Notes: generated by a model from the sequence alone, not told the origin. A stretch of DNA of 64,000 nt from Callaeas wilsoni (GCA_013398955.1 VWPU01017479.1:1-64000); one strand, 5' to 3'; positions 22,359 through 35,961 are shown, counted from the stretch's first letter. A program made the numbers and translations.

Positions 22359-23188
22359 GTAATCACAATAAACATGGTAATGCCAAGTAGTTGCTTTTTT
22401 TGTGTAACTATCATGTTTGGGAGGAGAGGGTCCTGATTTTGTGATCACTGCAATAGAACCAGTTTTCCTATCCATGATAAAATTGCTCCCATACCAAGAA
22501 GGCAAGAATGGGCCCATACACCAGAGAAATCCCATTTTTAGATTTTATCTAGACGTCACAGAGATACTTGTTTCATCCTGACACCTTAGCACTGGGGTGA
22601 ACTGCATCAGAATGCAATTCCTTGTGGGGTTTGGAAGAACTTCTGTCCCTGGAAAGGGAAATTTTAATGATAAAACCCAGGATACTTTCTCATTGTCAAT
22701 GGTACCAGTGGTGTTTTATACTTTAGAAGCCAGAAGCACAAATGGCATTTCCACAGATCTTCGCTGATTACCAAGGTAGTGGCTTTGAGACTTGGCTGTA
22801 AAACTGATTTGAGGGTTTTTCAGTGCCTTGCTCCAGTGTGAATCTGAGGGGGAAATGACTGATGCTGGGCCATAGCTAATGAGCAAGCAAAGCTTTGGAG
22901 TTCCCTGTATTGGCTACTGTTGATTCCCTGTGGGGACTTCTCCTCAGTGTTTTCTGCCTGCAGGCCTGTGGCTACCAGCTGGATGAGCCAGCCTCTGGAA
23001 TGCCTGGGTTATGTCAGGTGTGAAACTTGATTTGTAGGAACTCAGGGATTTCCTGCCCCCTTCACAACCCTGCCATGGAGCAAGGCACCACGGGGCTCCC
23101 ATGCTTAGGGCTTCATTCAAACGAAACCTCGTTTTGTCCTGTGCAGGATGCTCCTCATCTAAGTCATTCTTTTCCTCTACTTTTAAAG
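22359..23188 (+). other. PKDCC intron 4 (830 bp)
   Basis: The donor is GTAATC at 22359 and the acceptor is CTTTTAAAG ending at 23188. No repeat, gene or RNA was recognised in it. The acceptor has a purine-rich AAAG instead of the preferred CAG, so it is relatively weak, but the upstream CATTCTTTTCCTCTACTTTT tract is a good polypyrimidine run. Confidence 0.88.
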
Positions 23189-23296
23189 GAGAGCTTCACT
23201 GGGGGATAGATGAGACAGCTGCTCAGCTGGAGAGAGTTTTGAATCTGTATAAGAGTGGGGAGTACCTGCAGAACACAACCCGCACGCCGAAAGCTG
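23189..23296 (+). CDS. PKDCC: PKDCC coding exon 5
   Basis: This 108-base exon lies between TTTTAAAG and GTAAAG. The first two bases complete Gly264. The last G opens the Glu codon finished by exon 6. It encodes residues 265-299, reading [20 protein letters not shown] then [10 protein letters not shown] and RTPKA. This is the conserved helical segment after the kinase core, with an NTT sequon at Asn292. The boundary choice is set by phase: only a break after 23296 rebuilds the Glu-Tyr pair found at this junction in the family. The last residues (RTPKA) are less conserved, as expected for the linker before the cysteine-containing tail. Confidence 0.95.
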
Positions 23297-26200
23297 GTAA
23301 AGTCGTCTTTCTTGAAACTTAAAATCCGAGACTTTGTCATTGTTTTGAGGTTTGCAAGGACAAATATGCAGAAAACAAGGCTCAGTGGTCCTTGAAATCA
23401 TGCATGTGGTAGTATTTTATTTGCTTTTTGCTTCCTGGGAGCCTCCTATAAACCTTCTCACTATGTGATGTAGCTGGACATTCATAAGTGTGAGCAGGTT
23501 GTAATGGGAATAAGGAAATCCAAAGGGAGTTCTCCGTGACAGATTTATGGAAAATGTGTTTCATCACATCCACACACCGCTGTTGTAGTATCAGAACCTG
23601 TCTGAACATATATTGGGGAGAATGTAGTCATGAGGCCATAAACCTCCATGGACTTCCTGGGACTTAAAGGAATTTCTTTTAACATAAGCACTAGTAGATT
23701 GGAAGAATAAAATTTTTACTTCCTTTGTAAAGGAAAAATAATGTGTCCCTCACCTTCTGCTAGCAAAAGAACAAAAAAAAATAGAAAAAAACCAGGATGT
23801 AAACAAGGCTGAATAATAGTATCTTTTTCATAATATGCCCGTATGCTGTTGCAGCTGTGGTACGAAGTGGTGCTTCTTCCTAGAAGGATAGCTGTGGAAT
23901 TGTACACGTCAAAGAATATTATGTGTGCTGGAAATGACTGTTAAGCCCAACAATTGTAAAAGCTGTTTTGCAAATTATTTTTGTGTACGTACAATGTTCA
24001 TGTCAAACTGTCAACATAATTGACTGCAAGTTGATAGGAAAATTATGGCTTTGCTGCAAACGCTCGGTAAAGAGGGAAAGATGGGTTCTAAATGAAGATG
24101 AATTTTGGCACAGGGAGTTTGAGAAGTTCAGTGAAGCATTTGCTCAGTGAAAGAGACAAAGGAGCCAAATTCATTCTGATTGTAGCTCTGTTAACCTCCA
24201 AGGGCCATGATACCAGGGATGAATTTGACCCACTTATCAGAATAATTCAATATTTATTTTGTTGTAAAATTGGCAGGAAAATTGTTGCAGGTGTTCATTT
24301 AACTTTCTAATTTTCAGCTTTTCATCACAGTCTGTGCTGAGTGATACCTGTCAACACAGCAAAATTATTTTCAGCAGTACAATCAATAGTACAAGCATGT
24401 CCTTTGTTGAAGAAGTGCCAGGAGAGCTGAAGTTGTTCTGTAATGCTGGTTGATTCCAGATCTCACTGCTGTATCAGGGCGAGGTGAAGTTATTGAATTT
24501 TAGAGGTCTGTCATGTTTATAAAGACTCTCAAGGAGAGCAGCTTTGGACAGCAGTAGTCAATGTATCAGTGCAGGTTTCCACTGATATGAAGCAGAGCTC
24601 CGTGTATATTTAACTACTGTAATAATCACACTTTTTTGTGTTCGTTTAATTGTGTAGAGTCCTGGATAATATAACACGGAATCTACTACCCATGTTCATG
24701 GTTAGTAATGCCCTGCTCTGCAAGGAGCCTTTTTTATTTGCAGGACACTGCTAATGGACTTAGGCACTTTATAGTGTGACCAAAGATGTTGAAAACCTGT
24801 AGATGCTTTGTGTAATGCATTGGATAATGTACATTAAATACCATGAGTGCAATATTGAATTCCTTGATAGGAAAATGTTCCCAACCAGGGACAAACCTGA
24901 GGAATTGGGTATCTTACTGGAAATTACACTTAGATGAGATGTGTTCTCAGACTTAGCTGCCATGCCTTTAAGATGTGCAGACCTGTTTCTTGTTTGTTCT
25001 AAGGCTACTTTAACCAAACAGAAAAGGTGTTGTAATTTATTTCTATTTTAAGACTCCCTTTCCTTGCCAAACAAGTATGAAGAAGTCATATCATGAGGGT
25101 TAAAATGTGCCTACCTACCCACTTGTATCATTTTAATTCCAACCATAATCTTTCTTCAGCTCATATTTGACTGATACTTGATATTAATACCGTGCTGGAA
25201 TTAATTTTTAACATTTTCAATCCAGAGATTATGGGATTAGAAATTACTAATTCAAATTTATTCAGAGATAATGGAATGAGGAATTCTGTGCTACAGCGAA
25301 CTTGCAGGAGAGGGTGACAGGTGTCCTGGAAAGGAGTGGTGTCCAGAGAATCAGCCTCTTCTACTGGCAGGATGTTCCCAGCTGAGATGGCATCCTGACC
25401 ACCTAAACCAAGGCTGAACAGCTGAGCAGATGGAATATTTTGTATAGATTCCAGTAGAGGGGTAGACAGAGATGAAAAGGAACAACTGTGATATTTTCTC
25501 AAGCTGTCAGTTGAAGTCCTGCTTTGGGCCTGTTTGGACAAAAAAATATTTTTAAGATGGTGTGATTTTATAAATGTTTTCTGTGTTGCTTTGCAGTGTA
25601 GAGAAAGTTCAAGAAGGGTGTTTTTCAACCCAGTGCTAAGTTAAGATAAAATTAGAGATGATGATTTGATTCTCAGGCCAGATTGGAGTCAATCAGCTTT
25701 GCATTCATACCCCAATGGGTGCCAGGATGGGAGAGGTAAAAGTTTGCATCCATTTTGCCCCAGATAATAGAACTCTCACAAAGTGACTCACTCCTGGGAT
25801 TTTTGCTTAGAAATGACAAGAATTTGTGGTGTTGGTCTCCTGGCATCTAAAGATTTGTGACGAAATAAGGCCTTTTTGGTGCATGATCTATTTTGAAATC
25901 CTAAAAGAACAGGAGGAGAATTCAGATCCAAGAATTGTAAGGTTTTGTTTTATTTTGTTTTGGTTTTGAAAAGAAGCCACAGAAGATTCAGGTAAGGATG
26001 CTTCAGAATTTGTCTTAGATCTTAAGTGCTTAAAATTATGCATTGTCTTGGATAGAGCATTGTAAATTCATACTAGGAAAGACGAGATCATGATCTTGGG
26101 CAAGTCATGTAAGGCCATAACTAAAACATTAGCGCTGAGGAAACAGTTTGTTATCTATGTGAACTTATGTTTTTGAAAGGAAGACCTCCTCCTATGAACA

Positions 26201-29200
26201 CCACAAAGTGAGAAAGGTGATATTGATAAGCAGTAGGGAAGTGACATGAAGAAAGTTCTTGTCAGCCCTAGTGTTCCCATAAATAAAGTTTAACAAGATG
26301 ACATAGTCATATTACAGAAGGTCTTGGATATTAAGCTTTCACTGTGCTTCAGTTGTAAAGATTTTATAGTGCTGTAAATTATATTATGCTCTGGACTTTG
26401 GTTTAGTATCTTAGAGTAGAGGCGTGGGAGACATTCGATAGCTGTGTATGTGTTCTGCAATCATAAATCACACTGCTGTTCATGTTGATATGGGAACATT
26501 GCAGCATTTAAAACAACTCCAGGAACAAATGCTTTTATATTCTATTGGCTGTTGGCCTCTCTTGCTGGAATCCAGAAGAATGTGAATTAAAACAGGAACC
26601 ATGTATTTCTTTTGACATATGTTATCTAAAAATGATTAAATCATTCCATTAATTATCCAGATTAAGGAAACTATAAAAAAACCTACTGATGTTCATCAGT
26701 AAAGTCATGCTCCAGTATCAACGTTTTTGTTACTTCAATCAAGTGACAGTGATTTGTACTGAGTATCTGGCCCTTGAGCTAAGCCCCAGCCCTTCAGTTA
26801 ACTCAGAATTTACTCAGAAATGCGTGAAATCAGCTAACACTTGTAAATCGGATAGCTTTGTTATTCATTAAAGCTAATAGATGACCCATTATTAGGTCTG
26901 GGGGTGTGCAAGCCCACAGAAAGCTGTAATTAGCTGCTGTTGTTAGCTGAAAGCACATTCTCAAAGTTAAAAATCTGGAAGGCTGAACATAAAGCAAAGA
27001 CACATTGTGTTTTCCTTTGTCTCAAGACAATTTGGCAGGATTATGCTGTATGTAAATATTTACAGTACAACAGTGTTTTGAAAAAAATATTCTGCAGAGT
27101 CACTATAGCAACCTGCTTAGGAAATTGTAAATCCACCCAAGAATTATTGAAATCAGGAACAAACTGCAGCCCAGATTCCTGCTCTATCTTAATATATTAT
27201 AATAAATCTTACTAATCTTATATTTTTTTAAAATTATTTTTGTACATGTGCCTTTGGTGTCCCTTTCCCAGAGCCCTCAGGGGGAAAGGTGCACAGGGTA
27301 GCAAGTCTCCCTTTACACCCTGCCTTGTTTGGGGCGGAGGGTCTCACATCAGGAGCCAGGGAATCCCAGCACACAGGAACACAGGAGCGGGTTCCTTTGC
27401 AGCCGTGTGGCACTGGCAGTTCAGTGGCTCTGGGCAGCTGTGCTCTGACCAGCTGCTTGTTGCTCACTCGTATCTCCACCACCGTGCAAACCATTTGCCC
27501 TGTTCCCTGAGCAATGTGTTCTGCTGTTGCTAAACTTCTCCCCGTCCAGCTTGGCAGTGCACAGCAAAATGCTTTCTGCTGAGATCCTCAGTTCCCTGCC
27601 AGAACACTAAAGAAGTCGCTGAGTGTCTTTTATAAATCCTGTAGGCGTCTGTCTTCAAGCTTAAATGCCCCAACACGTGACCCTAGGCTACTTCTGGCTT
27701 GTCCGTCATCAGCATCATTGTTTTTATGACCGAGTGGACCACATGCAATGTTTAAGCATCCGTAGGACCATTTTGGGCTCGTTGCCTTTGGTAAATTGGT
27801 GTGTGCCACAGAGGCGGCTGTGGGCATGGAGCAGCTCCCTAGGATGTGGGGCATGAGGCAGGAAAAATGCTCCAGCTGTGTCATGTTAACAGGAATAAAA
27901 TATAAGGGAACATGTCGTTCCTCTCATTACTTATTTGTGTTTCGGTGACAGCCTGCATTCCGATTTAAATATGGCTCTACTGCGAGCACAGTGGAAGAGC
28001 ATAAAAAGCGACAAGGCTCGCCTCGCCCCCAGCCCGCGCGCAGGAAACTGCCAGAGGACAGCAACACTCCCCGGAGGAGCAGGGCTATCTCCTGGTCTGA
28101 CGGCAGCGCCGCGTCCTGCCGGGCAGCCTGTCTTCCCAAACAGTCGGGATGCGTCAGGGCTGATTGAAAGCAGAGGCCCGCGGGACAGGCCTGCCCTCTG
28201 CTTTCCTCAGACATACCAAAAAGTCGCTCTCCGTGGCAAACCGTGCAGGGGGCTTTGCGGGGCCCGTTGTCAGAAGCATGTTTAAGTGTGAGGTATTGGA
28301 ACATGAGGAAAAGTTCAGCACAAAATGAAGCGTACGAAAAACATCAGTGTAATGTTGTCTGTTTGGGATCCAATACTGTTCTCCAAAAGCTCCCTGGGAA
28401 TTGGAGGGGACTATTTGTAGAGCAAAACACTGCTCAATACCACTTTTTGCTGATATTGGCAAGATCAGGCTCTTTCTGCTTACTTGTAAGCAAAGCAATT
28501 AAAAGCAATTCCAGAGTAGACTGCCAGTGTTCCTCTTGAGACTGGAAAAAAAAAGGAGGGAGAAAAAGGAACAACATGATTTTTCTCTCAAGGATGAACA
28601 TGGCTGTGTCTCTGTCATTGACCCACAGTGTATTGGCAGGTGATAAGAGAACTGGGCAAATCTCCAACAAGTAGCTGTAGTTGGTAGTAAAAATGCAGTC
28701 TGGCTGCTGCGGCTGAAATAAATGGTCATTAGGACTGATTAAAGTCAGATTTAGGGTGATTCAGACAGGCTAAAAGGGGGAAACCACAGGCGGTTTCACA
28801 TAGTTTATTATATACTTGTGGAGTTCTTTATGTGATTCAGTCTAGTACAGTGAAAATGAGTATGTTTATAGATTGTAGTCAGCTTTGGGACAATGCAGGT
28901 GGTTTTTGATGGAAAAAAAATTAGAATAAGAATTTAAGGCATTGACTTTTTTTAATAGCTCTTGCACTGGTCAGTGATGCTGCAGATTGCTTTTAAAGAT
29001 GCCTCTCTTACTTGTCACAACAAGTAAGGGATCTTGGTTTGAGCAAGATCACTGTGGCCATCATGGGGATGTGGCTAACAGGCTAAGAATCTTCGAAGAT
29101 TTTGGCCTGATCAAAGCAGCATGTTTTGATTGATCAGAACAACCTTGTAAAAATATTTAAAACTATGAAAAACTATCACAAAACAAAACTTTTGAGGATT

Positions 29201-32200
29201 GCCCAGATTCAGCATAGCAAGGTATCTTGAAGTTCTAAAATGTTTACAAGAAAAAATGCTTTGGACTAGGATCTATCTGTGTAATTGTGAGCTCCTGTAT
29301 TACCTCCTGTGTGTTAAACTGGAGTAAATGCATTGTAAGCAACATCAAGATCAGGCTTACTGCATTGCATTTATTTGCTTCAATCCTCACAAAATTAGTA
29401 GATGGAGGAAAGGATTCTTTTTCTGCTGATACCAGTAGGAATGCCTTGCATTTCTCTGATCTGTTCCTTGCCATTACCTTGATAGACTTTATGTACTCTC
29501 TGTCAAGCTATGTGTATGTACGCAAAAGTGTAAATTTATGGCTGCATTTATAGTATTAGGCAAGCATTTATTGGTTTTAAACACCATTAGTCTGGAAATC
29601 GACCAGAACTTTGACCTTTTTATGATGTGATTTACTGCTGTGAGCCTTCAAATTCCAAGGACTCCATTTAAGCAAGTTTCAGGTCTTGGCAGGACAAAAA
29701 CTTGAGCTGGAGCTGTCTTTAGGCCATTGGGGTACTGCTTAATTGAGTAACTGCACTGTGGTGTCCAAGATGATAATTTAAAGATGTAGGAGAAGCCCAG
29801 CTCTCTTGAGGGCTGGACCTAATGTCATTGCTGGGAGACATCTCAGTGGAGGAGCATCCTTCAGGACAGTCCTTCTAGTTCATGTGAGAGGAGTGCATTT
29901 CTTCACAACTCATACAAACAAGGGCTAAAGGGTAAGCTTCCTAAATCGACACTATGGAAGTAAGAGATTCCAGGGATACTTGCCTTTACCATGCAAATGG
30001 GCAAGGCAGCTGCCTTGCTCTGCTGGAGATGGAGTGAGTTTTGAAGAGAAATGCAGTTTACTTAGACCACTACTTTGTTGGTGTTGCAATGAGTTTCTGA
30101 TCAGTTCTGACTTTAATAGTTTAAGAGGACATCCCATGTTGTCTTTCCAGGGCAAGCAGGAGTGCTTAGCTGGTTTGGGAGCAGGAACTGGGGTGCAGGG
30201 CTGTCACATGCCCCACTCTCTCCTCCTTGTTGCTGCCTTCCCATTGGGATGCTCCTAAGGGAAGGCACTCCCAGGCAGCCATTGCTGCTGCTTGCCATGC
30301 CCGGGGGGAGAGGGGCTGCCTTCCTGCCTTTCCCCCCACTGCATCCCACTCTCCTCCCTGCGGGCAGCATAGGCTCAGATCCCCAGACTGCAGGTATCCA
30401 GTGGCCCGTGCCAGTTGGAGGCCCTGCCAGAAGCTGCCCTTGTGGAGCCCGTGTGACTGTGTGCTTTCCCTTAGATTCCAGTGGCTGTGTTTCCATCTTT
30501 GTGGTGCTTGGTGATCTCACAGCCAGAGGAAAATGCTCTTTGCACGTGTGTCACACTGCCACGTACCTGTTACCTGTTCCTGTGAGTCACTGGAGATGGT
30601 TGTGGCTTTCCCTCGTGTAGGAACTGGCAGGGAGCAGCGGGGAGAGAAGGGACAGCCACAGGGCTCTGCTGCGTGGTGACACCACCCTGGCATGGCTGTT
30701 TCCATCCTCGCTCGCACAAGCAAGCCAGGACCTTGCCATCGCAGTTACCGCTGGCCCAACTCCGTTGATTAATGTGTCTGAGCTGCCCAGATGATTTACC
30801 AGGCTTGGTCACCTTGAAAAAGTCAATGGAAAGGGAGAACTTTATCTCCTACCTCTGACAGAGCCTCAGGTCACGTAAATCACTGCTGCTCTTTTGAAGT
30901 CTGTGCACGTCAGCTGAGAGCCTAACTCCTGAGAGCTGTGTTGGGAGCAGTGCTGAGGAGAAGGGAAGTGCTACAGACCTATTAAGAAGCATATCTGTGC
31001 TCAGAGGAGTTTAAATATTGATGATAATTCAAAATAAGGGTCTTTAAGGTGGGCTTCTCCCTTGCATGAAGTAAAATACCTGACATGACATGAGGCTCAG
31101 TGCTGTGATGATGTGCTGAGGGATGCTGCAGCTTCCTCCTGGCCCCAGCGTGGAGCCAGTCAGGCTCCCAAAAAGGGCTGGGACACACTTCCTGCTGACA
31201 TGGAGAATCAGGCAGATGCTTCATCTCCTGCTGCCACAGCAAAGACCATCCTTCTGTGAATGCCCTCTGTGGTGTGGGGCTTGGCACAGTGCAGGGTGAG
31301 GTGGCAATTCTGTGGTGTGCAAAGAGGAGCTGTGGATAATCACATTTTATATCCAGTCAACATGGCATGTATGCTGATACAAATGGTTACATATGGTGCT
31401 AACTACACGGAATTGATTTTTTTTTTGCTTTTAATTTGTGCACATCATTTTACTGACCTAGGCTGTGAGGTACAAATCAATACTCAGCAGTTGCCATGTG
31501 GAGATGAGAGAATATTCTGTTACATTCAATTATTGTTACACTACAGTTGATACAGAAACTGGGAAAAAAGGGACTTTTACCTATCCAGCAGTTTGATTTA
31601 TGCTCTGACTTCTCTTCAGAAGAAATGCATACATATTTTTGATGGAGAAATGACCAGTCATAATGTGGAACTACATTTTGATTTTCTTTTTGTCTTTGTG
31701 CATGAAACTGCATTTCCTGAATTAAGAAAACTTTTTTGCTTTTGATTTAATTGGGACATGACCAGCTCTGATTTTTCTTCTTGTTTGGGAATGTTTCTTA
31801 TGATACTTTTAATGAGCCAAGGCTTAAAATAGAATGCATTTACTACATTTGTTTCCCACTATTTCAGACTGCGTGCTGAGAATGAGCGCTTGTGACTGTG
31901 CACTTCTTTTCCCAGTTGAAATACTGACAGTTTGGAGTAGCAGACACACTCGCCTTTGACTCGGTGGTGTTCCTACAATGTGCTGTATGAAATATTAGCA
32001 GGCTGAATCAGCAGATCCAGGCAGAAAATGCCTGAACCAAAGTGACTTAAGAATAGGCTGTGAGTCAGGGCAGGCAGCTCTGGTTTCCATAATAGATACA
32101 ATTAGAAGAAATATAGAATGTATTTAGTTTTTTGAATAGGACGTGGGGAGGAGGGACAGGAGGGAACCATTAATTTGTGCGTCTGGAGGCTAAATAGAAA

Positions 32201-32979
32201 TGTTTATAAATGATCAGTTTAATTTGCTGATGCATTCGTTAGAGAAACCCCCGTTAGTGGCTGGGAAAGTGAGAGGAGCTGTGAACAGAGAACAAGAGGC
32301 AGCTCATAAAGGCAAGTGAGACTGAACGGCAGCCAAGGGAGAGGAGCAGTCGGCAGGGCAGCGCGGAGGCGCTGGGCGAGGACCATGCTGACATGCTCCC
32401 GCTACTTTTCCCCCCCCTTTCTCTTCAGAGGCCCATCAAGCGACTCCTCTTTTGTCCTCATCTGAGCAAGCAAAAAAAGTTTGCTTAATTAAAAGCCTGT
32501 CTTTTCTTCCTTCTCTAAAGGAGCCGGAGAAAAATAGCATGCTCTTCTGAGGGAGAGGGAGGGCTGGGAACGCCTGGTCAGGTCTCACCCCGACAATCCT
32601 GCTCACTGTTGAGAAGTAGGACAGTGAGTCAGTTCATTCAAGTAGATGCTGTTTATTCAATGGGACATTCTTCCTGTAAAACTCCTAATAAAACCAAAGC
32701 CTCGCCTCCGCAGTGGGGAAGGGGAAGGGGTTTTGTGCACAGACTGTTTATTTACAGACGCTTTCTGGAGAAAAAGGTGAGAAGAAGAAAGGAGGAAAGG
32801 AAAAGGAAAGTAAGGTGCAGGGCTATAAACACGTTTGGGAGTGATCCAGGGCTGGTATAGTCTAACCCGTCAGCTTTTCCGTCATATATCCTGCTTCTAA
32901 GCTGTTCTAATAAACTTTGCCTGTTAAAAACAACCAGTTTACTGGAGCTTTCAAGTGATTTCTTTGCTCTGATTTGCAG
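23297..32979 (+). other. PKDCC intron 5 (9.7 kb)
   Basis: The donor is GTAAAG at 23297 and the acceptor is TCTGATTTGCAG ending at 32979. It holds an orphan CpG-rich patch (27,980-28,270), two short palindromic or inverted repeats near 29,030-29,101, a possible MIR-like relic near 26,086 and GC-richer stretches at 27,260-27,500 and 30,170-30,800. No coding exon, RNA gene or intact mobile element was recognised. Confidence 0.86.
27980..28270. promoter_or_regulatory. Orphan CpG-rich patch in intron 5
   Basis: A compact GC-rich segment with repeated CG dinucleotides, including CTCGCCTCGCCC, CCCGCGCGCAGG, GGCAGCGCCGCGTCC and GCCCGCGGGAC, surrounded by ordinary AT-richer intron. An ATAAAAAGCG word lies at its 5' edge (about 28,000). 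It may be an intragenic CpG island or enhancer. No transcript can be inferred. Confidence 0.4.
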
Positions 32980-33153
32980 AGTACAGACGGGTGCCTGAAG
33001 CCTTTATTCCTGATGAGAACTACAGATGCTGGCCATCTTACCATCACAAGGGCTGCCTCCTCTCCGTGTTTGATGTCAACGAAGCCATTGAGATCTGTGA
33101 CAGCTACTCCCAGTGCAAAGCTTTTGTCCTAACTAATCAGACGACTTGGACAG
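32980..33153 (+). CDS. PKDCC: PKDCC coding exon 6: cysteine-containing C-terminal region
   Basis: This 174-base exon lies between GATTTGCAG and GTAGGT. The first two bases finish Glu300. The final G starts Gly358. It encodes residues 301-357, including [55 protein letters not shown]. Four cysteines (in YRCW, KGCL, EICD, SQCK) and the NQT sequon at Asn352 are family features and suggest disulfide bonding in the secretory lumen. The NQTTWTG end is invariant in the PKDCC proteins I know. The acceptor and donor are both strong. Confidence 0.97.
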
Positions 33154-34727
33154 GTAGGTACTGGGTGCTGTGGAGCAGAGGCAGCGACTGAGTCACCTAT
33201 TCTGGCTGCTCTAAGTGTCTTGATACAGCCTGGGGAGTGTGTTGTGCTGAACTGTGGGAGCCACCAGCAGCATCTAGAAGTGAGGTGGTTTCTGAGGGTT
33301 CAGCTGAGGCAGCTTCTTTTTTGGTGAGGCTTCTGTTTGCCAACTGTCAGGGGAGCAGAAACTACAGACAGGCTCACAGGGGCTGGCACTAGAGGGCTAA
33401 GCACATGGACCCCAGGTTACCAAACCACAGGATCTGAAATGTTACTTTTCCGCATTTTTGTGCTTCTGGGAGGTGTGAAGAGGCACTTCCATGGAACCAA
33501 GAAAAACCTAATTTCTGTTAACCTTGCCTATGGCTAACCAGTGACTACTAGGTCATCATGTCAGGCTATCTGTAGTTGGAATAGTGAAGTTAATTGATAT
33601 ACTAAAAAAGTATTTATTCTGGCACAAAAATTCACAGGAAGTTTAGAGCAGCTCCTTTCTCAGGTTACAATATTAAAAGCAAATGGGACTTAGTAGCGAT
33701 ATTTGTACTCTTATTTGTCATTCCCTTTGCCATATCATTCCTGATGCATGAGCACTTGAGTCCCTAAAACCTGCAGCTCGGAAATTTGCTCTGTGGTTGA
33801 GGCATCCTGTTTGCCATACGATACTTTTAAAGAAAACAGTGTTATTGGAGCCCCCTAGAGAGGCAGCCTGGGAGCAAATAGCATTTGATTTTTTCAAGTC
33901 TAGAGAGAGAAGGTGGAAGTAGAACAGATATGGACTGTATCTCTGTGGTCTTTGCTGCAAGGAAAGGCAGTGATTTTGCAGGTCTGTGGGGCAGCAGGAG
34001 CTCATTGTGAGGCAGGGATGTGAATAAGGTGCCAGGTCAGTGAGGGTGGGGAGATAGAAAAACTGTGCTGTGGCTCCTGCAAGTATCAAACAAAGAAACC
34101 TTGCCAAATTTGGCCCCCACTGGCCTTGGATATACGTGCAGCAGGTGCCTTATGCTACCCAGGCTGTTGTCACTTGCTGCTGCTTTTTGTCTGAGGACTA
34201 GAAACCTTGTTCCAGTTTTTTTAAAGCCCGGAGCTACAAAGTGATCAGCAAGAGCTGTTTCAGAGAAAGTAATGTTTAATGTACATTTCACTGATCAGCT
34301 TTGTAAAGATTCTAGCGTGCAAATATGATTCTGCTCCTGTACAGTCAAACAATGTCCTTCATTTAAGCCCTGAACTCAAGCCTGTTTTTATCAGTGGGAG
34401 TCTCAAAACACTTTTTAAAAGATCACATGGAATTTCTTAAAAAAACTTCAGACCTTTCCTTCATTTACTGTTAGCTGTGCACAGCTGTATCTTGACCATA
34501 GTTAGGTAAGAGTAAAGTTACTGAAACCAGAGGAAATTTGGTGTCATTTTAGACAAAAACAGTTCAGGTTTATACCTGCTGAAGTTAAGAGAGAGTTCAG
34601 TCTTGCATGGCCTGAAGAATCCATAGGTTGAAGTAGAATTTGAAATGTCAATGTTTTAAGGTAGGAAACCTTTTGCTCATCCCTTCTAAGTATTTTTCCC
34701 TTCCCCCCCCTTTCCTATTCAACGCAG
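33154..34727 (+). other. PKDCC intron 6 (1.6 kb)
   Basis: The donor is GTAGGT at 33154. The acceptor follows a strong C/T-rich tract, TTCCCCCCCCTTTCCTATTC, and ends AACGCAG at 34727. I see no other gene or recognisable element in it. Confidence 0.88.
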
Positions 34728-34813
34728 GTCGGCAGCTTGTCTTCTTCAAGATGGCCTCAAATCATATTGTGCCTGATCCTGACAAGATAACATATGTGAA
34801 GGTGACAGACTGA
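34728..34813 (+). CDS. PKDCC: PKDCC coding exon 7 with stop codon
   Basis: The last coding exon begins with GT, completing Gly358, and encodes residues 359-385 before TGA at 34811-34813. It reads RQLVFFKMASNHIVPDPDK followed by ITYVKVTD. RQLVFFK and the VPDP(D/N)K-TYVK motif are conserved at the C terminus of PKDCC. The end of the protein is at the expected place, so the C terminus is complete. No transmembrane or retention signal follows. Confidence 0.96.
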
Positions 34814-34992
34814 CACCTAAAGTGGCTCAGTCTGACACGTGAGTGATAAGAGCTGTTTGTGTATAAATATAGGCAGCTGTTAGGTAGAAGGCGGCCGTGG
34901 CCGGAGAAATAATTGCACTATTACTCATTCTAATCTATAGAGTGCTAAAGGAAACTTTAAAGAAGTAACCTGCATGACCAGGATGAATGTGC

Positions 34993-34998
34993 AATAAA
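34993..34998 (+). terminator. Possible proximal polyadenylation signal
   Basis: AATAAA in GTGCAATAAAACAAG, 180 bases beyond the stop codon. A weak GT-containing downstream segment (GAAAATGTGATTT) follows. Use of this site would give a short 3' UTR isoform. Motif only, so confidence is modest. Confidence 0.35.
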
Positions 34999-35961
34999 AC
35001 AAGATTTTGAAAATGTGATTTAAAAACAAAACGAAACAACCCAAAGCAAAGTACAAGAGATGATACACTGTTAGAGTACTATTTTGGTTATAAATCAGCT
35101 AGCAGCTCTGGCTTTTCTAACCAAGCATAACATTTCTGACCTATACATGTGTGTCCAGGGATGAAAGCTGATCATTTCTCTGGGAAGTCTGTATCCTCCA
35201 CACTGATATTTATTTGGGCACGTACAATCACAAGAGAGGAACTGAAGCGTGTCAGTTTGTCTGCTGAATAGCAAACGTTACTGAGGACAATCAGCATTTG
35301 TATTAAAGCTATGGAATATGCACTGCCGGCATATTTGTCAAACGGAAGGAATTGCTTATGTTTAGAACTGCAAGACTGCAACTAATTTTCATTTTTGCTT
35401 CCAATGTTATCATAAAGTTTCATTTTTAATTTGAAAGAGCCATTTTGTAGATCTAGCAAATCACATAAGCATATGAATAGTCCCACTGAAAGGGCAGGGA
35501 CTTACCCAAGTGCCGAGTGCTTTGCTGGATAGGCCTAAGCATATGCTTACAATTAAGCCTGTGCTTAAGACTTTTGTTGAATCAGTTTGAATTGTTCAGG
35601 AAGCCACATCTTTGACAGACTGGCAAAGCAGTCCAGCTGGTTGAACAGTACTAATTTAACGACTATCTTGCAGTTATTCGTACCTTTTATCATCAGGTCC
35701 TTGGTTTTCCAAGGCATCGGCTTGCTAATTCTTAGAGTGAATGAAGTAAATGACCTTAATGATGTCAAATGAATGCTAGCCTTAATTCTATATAAAATGC
35801 ATCTTAAAGGCAGGGTGTGTCTAGAGAATTTGCTTTCAGTGAAAGCAATGAAGTAAATGCTAAAGTGACCAATGTCATACTGTTTTGTAGTTTGTACAGT
35901 CAGGAAAAAATGTGCTTTTGTTTCTCAAATTGTTTATTTTTGTAAAAAAAAAAAAAAGATT

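Noticed and set aside
32980..33191. Open frame continuing past exon 6 into intron 6
   Set aside because: The conserved protein ends at the GTAGGT donor after 33153 and resumes at 34728. The extra residues are intronic.
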